Below, piece after piece: positions 8,762 to 15,075 of a DNA stretch of 47,862 nt. Origin of the DNA: Candidatus Poribacteria bacterium (GTDB taxonomy: Bacteria; Poribacteria; WGA-4E; WGA-3G); NCBI GenBank assembly GCA_022825825.1, contig JAJDWA010000068.1, positions 1-47,862 on the forward strand. The letters are read 5' to 3'. Within the stretch, counting starts at the first letter, position 1. Each line of letters starts with the position of its first letter. Both the position numbers and the translations under genes were made by a program. The notes under the pieces are model-generated. The model saw only the letters and a list, made by a program, of their open reading frames with translations. It did no database searches and was not told where the DNA came from.

Positions 8762-9598
8762 TTATAGCGGTAGTTCAGACTCATTTTCTTTTTCTTTCCC
8801 GGAATCTTCGGTCTCTTGGGGTGTATCAGTCTGTTGAGCACCGAAAATGAGAGAATCAAATTCTTCGGAGGCGGCTGATTCACGTGCAGCGGCAAGAAAT
8901 TCGTCCTCTTCCGCGCGAGAATCAGTTCCCGCGAGTTCTTGCGCAACCTTTGTGCGTCCTTTCGCTTTCTCACGAATTTCTCGCATCCGTGTTAATTCCT
9001 CTGAAGTGCCATCCATACTTATGCCTGATAACATATCCGCAATTTCTTCCTGCTCGCGTGCAGTAACCAGATCCGCGTAGGCCTCAGATTGTTCAGTCTT
9101 AATCTTTTCTAAATCGCGTTGCAGGTCTAATATCTGCGCTTTGTGCGATTCAATGTCACCTTGTGCGCGTTCAATATCTTCCTCTAATTCATCTATGCGC
9201 GCATTTTTTTCCTCCAAAGTGGAGTCAAAATCGTTGTAGGCAGCTACACATCGTGTATATTCCGGATGCTGCCTGATCTCTTCATCTGCAGTGCCTGATT
9301 TTTGCAACTCAGATGCGGTGCTTTTCGCTTTAGCGATTGCACCTGCCTTCTTCTTTTCGAGATCATCAACCTCATCCGTGAGTTTTTTTAGTGAAAGTCT
9401 TTTCTGCTCAACGAGTGCCATGAGTTGTCCAATCGCTTCCTTATAGCGCTGGATATTTCCCTTTTTATCGCGGATAATATCTTCATAAGTGCCACGTACC
9501 GCATCAGGATCCTCCATTAGTTTGTCTGCTTGCCGATGCGCACGACCACTTATTGAATACCAGATCGCTTTGAAAAAACGGGTTATGCCGTTTGCCAT
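8762..9598 (-). CDS. pspA: PspA/IM30 family protein (long paralogue)
   Basis: A 278-residue PspA/Vipp1-type protein. It begins with an amphipathic helix (ITRFFKAIWYSISGRAH), followed by long coiled-coil helices (about residues 25-165) with the family segment DIIRDKKGNIQRYKEAIGQL. A C-terminal helical region and an acidic tail follow. PspA/Vipp1 proteins belong to the ESCRT-III superfamily and polymerise on membranes to keep them intact under stress. A strong ribosome binding site (TAGGAGGAATTACA) supports the start. It is the middle gene of a minus-strand set, 73 nt after the short paralogue and about 230 nt before the AAA ATPase. No sigma54-type PspF gene is seen nearby. Confidence 0.9.
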   Translation of the reverse strand: MANGITRFFKAIWYSISGRAHRQADKLMEDPDAVRGTYEDIIRDKKGNIQRYKEAIGQLMALVEQKRLSLKKLTDEVDDLEKKKAGAIAKAKSTASELQKSGTADEEIRQHPEYTRCVAAYNDFDSTLEEKNARIDELEEDIERAQGDIESHKAQILDLQRDLEKIKTEQSEAYADLVTAREQEEIADMLSGISMDGTSEELTRMREIREKAKGRTKVAQELAGTDSRAEEDEFLAAARESAASEEFDSLIFGAQQTDTPQETEDSGKEKENESELPL

Positions 9599-9671
9599 TG
9601 TAATTCCTCCTATGTAAAAATTAAGTTTAATTCATATCATCTAATACATTAAGACCTTGAAACAAGCTCAG

Positions 9672-10280
9672 TCATTCATCCTCTGAGGTGTCATCCTTGC
9701 TGATATCCGATAAAATATTGTCAATTTCCTCTTGGTCGCGGGCAGCAATTGTATCCTCAATGGCTTCAGATTGTTCAGTTTTAATCTCATCCAGATCATG
9801 ATGAAGACTGATAATCTGACGTTTATGATGTTCAATATCTGCTTGCGCGCGTTTAATGTCCCGCTCAAGTTTTGTGACGCGAACGTTTTTCTTTTTCAAT
9901 GTGTAATCGAAATCGTCATTGGCAAAAACATATCGGGCATACTCTGGATGCTGTGCGACCTCCTCTTCCGGTGTTCCTGCTTCTCGTAGTTCAGCAGCAA
10001 TAGTTCCCATTTTTTGGGTCACATCTGCCTTCCTGTTTTCAAGCTCAACAATGTCGTTTGTGAGACGCTTCAGCGAATTCTTTTTCTGTTCAACAAGTGC
10101 CATCAACTGACCAATCGCTTCTTTGTAACGTTGAATATTCCCTTGTTTGGCACGGATAATATCTTCATAAACACCGCGCACCACTGTGGGGTTCTCCGAA
10201 AGTTTGTCAGTCTGCAGATGTGCACGACCAATAACCGCATACCAGATTCCTTTGAAATAACGAGTAATGCTATTTACCAT
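9672..10280 (-). CDS. PspA/IM30 family protein (short paralogue)
   Basis: A 202-residue PspA-type protein, clearly a paralogue of the gene at 8762-9598. The first 75 residues match closely, including an identical GNIQRYKEAIGQLMALVEQK. It ends just after ISKDDTSED, where the longer protein continues with about 80 residues, so it lacks the last helices and acidic tail. It is the first gene of the unit, behind candidate -35/-10 sites. Having one full-length and one shortened subunit parallels eukaryotic ESCRT-III, where different subunits nucleate and cap filaments; that comparison is inference. Confidence 0.88.
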   Translation of the reverse strand: MVNSITRYFKGIWYAVIGRAHLQTDKLSENPTVVRGVYEDIIRAKQGNIQRYKEAIGQLMALVEQKKNSLKRLTNDIVELENRKADVTQKMGTIAAELREAGTPEEEVAQHPEYARYVFANDDFDYTLKKKNVRVTKLERDIKRAQADIEHHKRQIISLHHDLDEIKTEQSEAIEDTIAARDQEEIDNILSDISKDDTSEDE

Positions 10281-10315
10281 TGGAATTACCTATCAGGGGA
10301 TTAAATCTATCTGTT

Positions 10316-10375
10316 TAATATGCTATTTCAGAATTGCCAAAATTAATTTTAGCATATTATCCAAAAATTTGTAAA
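10316..10375 (-). promoter_or_regulatory. PspA operon promoter with overlapping 10-bp inverted repeat
   Basis: On the minus strand TTTACA (10370-10375) and TAAAAT (10346-10351) are 18 nt apart, about 66 nt before the short pspA start. A perfect 10-bp inverted repeat, TAATATGCTA (10316-10325) with TAGCATATTA (10350-10359), spans the -10 box and the start of the transcript. It could be a repressor operator or an RNA hairpin at the 5' end. The binding protein is unknown. Confidence 0.5.
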
Positions 10376-10488
10376 GAGAATTAACTACAAAGGGTCACAA
10401 GTATGCTTATTATTATGTGATAAGTATAGCATAAGTATTTGGAAAATTCAAGTATATTCGAAGAAACGGAAATTGGAATTAATACCAA

Positions 10489-10518
10489 TTGATTACTTTC
10501 GAGGTAGTATGCTATAAT
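10489..10518 (+). promoter_or_regulatory. Candidate promoter for the D-aminoacylase operon
   Basis: TTGATT (10489-10494) and a perfect TATAAT (10513-10518) are separated by 18 nt on the plus strand. The next plus-strand gene starts at 10762, with the hairpin repeat 10564-10660 lying in the leader between them. Confidence 0.5.
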
Positions 10519-10563
10519 TCGGCAGCGTTTTATAGTGAAATCAATAATTATTTGGACACTACA

Positions 10564-10660
10564 GTAGGTGCGATTTCCTAATCGCACCCGATGGGTCTGG
10601 GAAATGGGTATGTCAGAATACGCGTTTGGTATTCTGAATTGGTTAGGAAACCGCACCTAC
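10564..10660. repeat. Dispersed hairpin repeat, 97 bp with nested palindrome
   Basis: The outer arms GTAGGTGCGATTTCCTAATC (from 10564) and GGTTAGGAAACCGCACCTAC (10641-10660) are complementary at 18 of 20 positions. Inside, TCAGAATAC and GTATTCTGA form a second perfect stem. The outer arm sequence recurs as a compact hairpin at 36042-36061 and in looser form at 3192-3263, so this is one copy of a multi-copy intergenic element. No coding capacity. Confidence 0.7.
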
Positions 10661-10761
10661 CAGGAGAGTGTTCACATATTTTTAGGTTGGACTATAAAGA
10701 GAAAAAATCGTTCCTCTGTATACTATGAGGGAAGTGTATCCTATTCAATATAAGGGGCGAA

Positions 10762-12312
10762 TTGGTGGAATTTGATACTATTATTGTTGGTGGAAATATC
10801 ATTGATGGCACAGGCAAATGTGAGCCGTATGTTGCCGATATAGGTATTGAAGGCGACAGCATCACCGCAATCGGGGACCTTGGGAAAGCGGAAACATCAC
10901 AGCGAATATCAGCAGATGGACTGGTTGTGTGTCCCGGATTCGTTGATGTTCACGTGCATTCTGAAATTTCTCTGCTTGGTGGGCGCGATCAGTTTGCTGC
11001 TGTGATGCAAGGCGTAACCACGCATCTTGCTGCGCCAGACGGTTTTGGGTGGGCACCCTTGCCTCCAAAACTTGCACAGGAACTGTGGCACTATACGCAA
11101 TTTGCGTATGGAGATGCTGAAGTTCCGCTCAATTGGCAAACACCAGACGAATATCTGAGTATATTCGATGGGAAAATCCCCGCAAACCTCTATCCGCAAG
11201 TGCCGCATTGCGCTGTCCGTCTCGGTGCGATGGGATGGGATGCACGTCCGGCTACGGCAAATGAACTTAACATTATGGAACGCATAACCCGTGAGTGGCT
11301 TGAGGCGGGAGCATGTTGCCTCTGTCTTGGTCTGGATTATCAACCCTCTGCGAATGCTGACTTGAATGAATTGGTGTATCTTTCAAAAGTTGCCGCAAGT
11401 TACGATGCGATCTACGCTGCACATGTCCGTTACCAACTTATCGGCAGAAAGCCTGCTTGGGAAGAGACAATTGAGATCGCTCAACGGGCAGAGATTCCTG
11501 TCCATATTTCACATGAACGGGTTGACGATGAATCGGCAGGAGTGCTTGAGCGGGTTGAACGTGAAGATATAGATTTGACATTTGAATCCTATCTCTATCC
11601 TGCGGGGATGACACACCTTGCCATGATGCTCCCGATGGAATATCAGACAGGCACACCTGATGAAATGTTAGTGAATCTGGAAAATTCAGATGTTAGAGAA
11701 AAATCACTCCCATATCTGCAAGAAAAATTAGGAGAAGGCAACCAAATTGTAGGTTACAATAAGTCCGGAAGATATATCGGCATGCTACTCTCCGAAGCTG
11801 CTAAACGCGAAGGCAAATCTAATGAAGAATTTGCTTTTGATTTTATCCGAGAAGAATTGGCAATTGAGACCTTTGTTATGCCGTGGGCAACATCTCCCGC
11901 AGAAAATGAACGAATTTTGAACCGTACTGCACAACACCCGCGCATGATGATTGCCAGCGATGGTGTCTATAACATTCCACATCCGCATCCACGCAGTTAT
12001 GGATGTTTCGTGCAATATCTTGGCAAATTTGTCCGGGAACGACAATTAGTCTCATTGAAAGATGCAATTTATAAAATGAGCGGTTTTCCCGCAGAACGAT
12101 TCCGACTTTCTGATCGTGGCAAAATTGCGTGTGGACTCGCTGCAGATATTGTCATTTTTAACCCTGATACCGTGGCAGACCGATCCACATGGTTTGATCC
12201 AGTACAACCTCCTATTGGCGTGGATTGGGTCTTCGTCAACGGCATTCCCGTCATTGAAGATGGTAGCGTGACGGGTAGACTACCAGGGAAAGTCCTGCGA
12301 CATCATAGATAA
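10762..12312 (+). CDS. N-acyl-D-amino-acid deacylase family amidohydrolase
   Basis: A 516-residue amidohydrolase-superfamily enzyme. The N terminus has the usual beta-sandwich strand (IIVGGNIIDGTG), then the metal motif CPGFVDVHVHSE. A later HISHERVDDES and ASDGVYNIPHPHPRSYG supply further metal and active-site residues. The C terminus shows the family ending (DRGKIACGLAADIVIFNPDTVADRS and the closing VNG and GRLPGKVLR segments). Members remove acyl groups from D-amino acids or act on related amides. Start is a TTG at 10762 or a GTG at 10765; an AAGGGG site (10752-10757) suits the GTG slightly better. It lies 10 nt ahead of the oxidoreductase gene, probably in one operon. Confidence 0.85.
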   Translation: MVEFDTIIVGGNIIDGTGKCEPYVADIGIEGDSITAIGDLGKAETSQRISADGLVVCPGFVDVHVHSEISLLGGRDQFAAVMQGVTTHLAAPDGFGWAPLPPKLAQELWHYTQFAYGDAEVPLNWQTPDEYLSIFDGKIPANLYPQVPHCAVRLGAMGWDARPATANELNIMERITREWLEAGACCLCLGLDYQPSANADLNELVYLSKVAASYDAIYAAHVRYQLIGRKPAWEETIEIAQRAEIPVHISHERVDDESAGVLERVEREDIDLTFESYLYPAGMTHLAMMLPMEYQTGTPDEMLVNLENSDVREKSLPYLQEKLGEGNQIVGYNKSGRYIGMLLSEAAKREGKSNEEFAFDFIREELAIETFVMPWATSPAENERILNRTAQHPRMMIASDGVYNIPHPHPRSYGCFVQYLGKFVRERQLVSLKDAIYKMSGFPAERFRLSDRGKIACGLAADIVIFNPDTVADRSTWFDPVQPPIGVDWVFVNGIPVIEDGSVTGRLPGKVLRHHR

Positions 12313-12322
12313 AGATAGTATC

Positions 12323-13771
12323 ATGAATGAGAAATATGATTTAACTATCATCGGTGGCGGAAGTGCTGGACTTGTGTTGGCGGTGGCGGGAGCTAAACTT
12401 GGAAAAAAGACTGCGCTTGTGGAGAAACATCGTATCGGTGGTGATTGCCTCTGGACAGGATGTGTGCCTTCTAAAGCATTGCTGAAAGCTGCAAAGGTTG
12501 CAAATTATACCCGAAACGCGGAGAAATACGGGATTACTACCACTGAAACCAAACCCGAATGGCAAAAAGTAATTGAATATGTGCAAAGCACACAACATGT
12601 TATTGAAGCGGAACACGACAATCCTGAACGTTTTCGCGAGATGGGCGTTGATGTTATCTTTGGAAATGGACATTTTGAATCACGCGATACCTTTGTTGTA
12701 CAAGACAGTGAAAACGAGCAAACACGAACCCTCAAAAGCAAAAAGTTTGTGATTACTACAGGATCGCGTCCCCTTGCGCCGTCTATACCCGGATTAGAAT
12801 CTTGCGCTTACCTTGACAGTGAAAATGTGTGGGAATTAGAAGAACTTCCTCAACGGCTGCTTGTTGTCGGTGCCGGTCCGATAGGGATTGAATTGGGACA
12901 GGCTTTTCATCGACTTGGTGCAGAGGTCACGATAGCGCAACGAAGCGGACGTATTCTAACAAAAGAGGATATAGATGTTTCTGAACGGATGTTGAATTAT
13001 CTTACTTCAGAAGGCATTGATGTCCGCCTCAATACGAACATTGCGAAGGTAGAAAAACAAAAGGACGGTGTAAAAGTATCGTTTTCGGGGTTACAAAACA
13101 TATCTACAATTGATAATCAGGAACAGGTTTTTGATAAGATTCTGATTGCTGCAGGACGCACCCCAAATGTTGAAGGCTTAGGACTTGAAAAAATCGGTGT
13201 CCAAATTCAGAAAAATGGAATCGTCGTTAATGGACAACTTCAGACACATGTGAAAAACATATACGCAGCAGGTGATGTAATTGGACACTATCTTTTTACA
13301 CATGTGGCAGCATTTCAAGCACAATTGCTTGTTAGGAATTTCCTATTACCCTTCTCGAAAAAGATAAACTATTCTGTTGTGCCTTGGACGACTTTTTGCG
13401 ATCCAGAGGTTGCTCGGTGTGGATTGACGGAAGCAGAAGCACGAGATAAATATGGTGATGTTGATGTGTTCATATTGGATCAGGCAGATGTTGACAGGGC
13501 AGTTGCTGAAGGCGAAACACACGGATTTAGTAAAGTCATTGCAAGTAAGTGGAAAGGAAAGATATTAGGGGTACACCTTGTCGGCGTAAATGCTGGAGAG
13601 GTTATTCATGAGTATGTTTTGGCGATGCAGGAAGGGATTCCATTGCGGAAGTTGAGCGGAATGATACACGTGTATCCGACTTATTCGAGCAGTGTGTGGC
13701 GTGTGGCTGCAAAGTGGTTGTCTGAAGGAACACTTGTTCGGACGTTGCGGAGGTTGATTGGAGCGGGGTAA
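12323..13771 (+). CDS. FAD/NAD-dependent disulfide oxidoreductase, mercuric-reductase-like
   Basis: A 482-residue class I pyridine nucleotide-disulfide oxidoreductase. It has the FAD-binding GGGSAGL near the N terminus, the redox-active disulfide CLWTGC (C42 and C47), the NAD(P) motif GAGPIGIELGQ, the second FAD motif YAAGDV, and a dimerisation domain with HVYPTYSSS near the C terminus. The sequence resembles the mercuric reductase/dihydrolipoamide dehydrogenase-like group but lacks the NmerA extension and the C-terminal vicinal cysteines needed for mercury reduction. The in vivo substrate is therefore uncertain. It shares an operon with the D-aminoacylase gene. Confidence 0.85.
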   Translation: MNEKYDLTIIGGGSAGLVLAVAGAKLGKKTALVEKHRIGGDCLWTGCVPSKALLKAAKVANYTRNAEKYGITTTETKPEWQKVIEYVQSTQHVIEAEHDNPERFREMGVDVIFGNGHFESRDTFVVQDSENEQTRTLKSKKFVITTGSRPLAPSIPGLESCAYLDSENVWELEELPQRLLVVGAGPIGIELGQAFHRLGAEVTIAQRSGRILTKEDIDVSERMLNYLTSEGIDVRLNTNIAKVEKQKDGVKVSFSGLQNISTIDNQEQVFDKILIAAGRTPNVEGLGLEKIGVQIQKNGIVVNGQLQTHVKNIYAAGDVIGHYLFTHVAAFQAQLLVRNFLLPFSKKINYSVVPWTTFCDPEVARCGLTEAEARDKYGDVDVFILDQADVDRAVAEGETHGFSKVIASKWKGKILGVHLVGVNAGEVIHEYVLAMQEGIPLRKLSGMIHVYPTYSSSVWRVAAKWLSEGTLVRTLRRLIGAG

Positions 13772-13792
13772 AACGTTTTACAATTACATAGA

Positions 13793-14047
13793 TCAATAGA
13801 CGTTACTGCGGTGTCCAATGCGGTAAACAATTACTTTTCTTTTTTCTCTATTGAAAGAGTAAATCATTCGATAATCCTGCATTCGTAGCCTGAACTTTCC
13901 CCTATCTCTACCTTTTAATGCTTTATGCGGCCAAGTATCACAATTTTCACATAACTGTTCCAATTTTCTGCGGACTCTCCGGGCGATTGAAATATCCAAA
14001 CGCGCCAATGCATCCTCAGCTTTTTGCGTGAATTCTAAACGGTACAT
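13793..14047 (-). CDS. RelE/ParE-family toxin
   Basis: An 84-residue protein with the compact RelE/ParE fold pattern: N-terminal YRLEFTQKAEDALARL, a basic helix (ARRVRRKLEQL), the strands KFRLRMQDYRMIYSF and the C-terminal VIVYRIGHRSNVY. Family members of this type cleave mRNA on the ribosome or inhibit gyrase. The RelE-like basic and aromatic residues (R, Y and H) favour the mRNA interferase branch. It starts 7 nt after the stop of the antitoxin gene, so the two are co-translated. It converges on the oxidoreductase gene ending at 13771. Confidence 0.88.
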   Translation of the reverse strand: MYRLEFTQKAEDALARLDISIARRVRRKLEQLCENCDTWPHKALKGRDRGKFRLRMQDYRMIYSFNREKRKVIVYRIGHRSNVY

Positions 14048-14054
14048 CTACAGT

Positions 14055-14753
14055 CTACAACCCTAATTTTCTCGCTACTTCCTCAATTGGAATAGACTTA
14101 ATTTTGCCAGACTCGTAGTCAGCAATGCTTTGGTCGATCTCAGCATCAATATCAGGTTTTAGTTCTAATCCTTCATCTGGATCGTAGTCGTAAGCCTCTA
14201 ATGCAAGTTCAAAGAGTTCATAGGCCACAAAAAATTCTCGAAATGCTACATCTAACTGTTCACGTGAAGGGTTCTGCTTGAACAAAACTACAAGTCTTTC
14301 GCGTAAGTTGAAGATTTCTTGTGTAACAAGTGTTCGGATAAGTTCGCAATACTCTTTGAACGGCAATTCGGAAATCTTCACCTCGGGCATCGGATCGCTT
14401 TCCAAGTACCCACCCATCCGTCTGCACATCCGTTGTTCAAGGGTTGTTTTTCTATTGGCGTGGATATAATCAAGTTGGCGTTTTAACTTTTTGGCAAGCG
14501 GTGTGTGTGGTTCGAGACCTTGCAACGGATCTTCTTCATATTCTTCAAGCCAAAAGGCGATGCTTTCATAACCACAAAAGAATTCTCGGAACTCTGTTTC
14601 CAAGTCCGCCTTGTTCTCTGATGAAGGTTTTACGTTGAGCAACTTAATGAGCCGCTCACGGGCGTTAAAGAAATCGTCATGAACAAGACGCTGGAGCAAT
14701 TCGTGGAATTCACTCTGGGACATATCAACAAGTTTTTTCACAAGATTCTCCAT
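14055..14753 (-). CDS. Antitoxin with internally duplicated domain
   Basis: A 232-residue protein directly upstream of a RelE-type toxin. Its last 40 residues (DEGLELKP then ADYESGKIKSIPIEEVARKL) look like the toxin-binding tail of small RelE-cognate antitoxins. Residues about 13-93 and 132-212 are two copies of one domain, with aligned FNARERL/FNLRERL, FREFFCGYE/FREFFVAYE and DPLQGLEP/DPDEGLELKP. The first copy has lost the typical tail sequence. At 232 residues it is about three times the usual antitoxin length. No clear DNA-binding motif is seen. A 7-bp inverted repeat (14757-14786) sits immediately upstream. Confidence 0.72.
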   Translation of the reverse strand: MENLVKKLVDMSQSEFHELLQRLVHDDFFNARERLIKLLNVKPSSENKADLETEFREFFCGYESIAFWLEEYEEDPLQGLEPHTPLAKKLKRQLDYIHANRKTTLEQRMCRRMGGYLESDPMPEVKISELPFKEYCELIRTLVTQEIFNLRERLVVLFKQNPSREQLDVAFREFFVAYELFELALEAYDYDPDEGLELKPDIDAEIDQSIADYESGKIKSIPIEEVARKLGL

Positions 14754-14756
14754 TTA

Positions 14757-14786
14757 TGTGTTAAAATTACTACATATTCTAACACA
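14757..14786 (-). promoter_or_regulatory. Candidate toxin-antitoxin operator
   Basis: TGTGTTA (14757-14763) and TAACACA (14780-14786) form a perfect 7-bp inverted repeat with a 16-nt spacer, ending 4 nt before the antitoxin ATG. On the minus strand a TAGAAT (-10-like) lies between the arms. The position fits autoregulation by the toxin-antitoxin complex; it could instead be a small leader hairpin. Confidence 0.4.
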
Positions 14787-14837
14787 ATCCATAGATGCGA
14801 TCAAACGTTTTTCGCTAAATTTTTAGAGAATGGAAAA

Positions 14838-14933
14838 AGAGTCGGAACCCACATCCCTAATCGGTTAAGAACTTTCAGGGATTCTAACCTAACGCATGAA
14901 TTTTGCTTTGCAGAGATTGCAGTTTCCGACTCA
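14838..14933 (-). ncRNA. Pseudoknot-capable structured element (possible small RNA)
   Basis: A perfect 9-bp stem, GAGTCGGAA 14839-14847 with TTCCGACTC 14924-14932, closes a segment of about 95 nt. Inside, ATCCCT pairs with AGGGAT and the loop sequence GGTTA pairs with TAACC downstream, so the two helices interleave as an H-type pseudoknot. TGCA repeats allow a further short stem. Read on the minus strand the closing stem is followed by TTTTT, as at an intrinsic terminator. It lies between the large ATPase gene and the antitoxin gene. No known RNA family was recognised, and a MITE with 10-bp terminal repeats is an alternative. The rest of the 14754-15075 gap has only the operator hairpin and a small palindrome at 14943-14960. 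Confidence 0.45.
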
Positions 14934-15075
14934 CCTAAGGAGGCTTAATGTGTATTAAGCAATTTTTATGCCAATGGAAAAGGTGTGTTTTTGCGTGGTT
15001 TGTTTGGTGAAATTGCCTATTTTTTGGACACTTCTGATGAAAAAATAGACAGTGATTGATTTATTAGAAAATCGC

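Noticed and set aside
12323..13771. Mercuric reductase (merA) assignment
   Set aside because: The redox disulfide is present but the C-terminal vicinal cysteines and the N-terminal metal-binding domain are missing, and no mer genes are nearby.
14679..14948. A plus-strand ORF over the antitoxin start region
   Set aside because: It overlaps the antitoxin coding sequence and the structured element, and has no family similarity or upstream ribosome binding site.
14948..15010. A 20-codon ORF preceded by TAAGGAGG, a perfect Shine-Dalgarno match
   Set aside because: The spacing to the ATG is only 4 nt, the peptide has no recognisable feature, and the ORF runs opposite to the flanking genes with no promoter seen. 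The site is more simply part of the intergenic repeat region.
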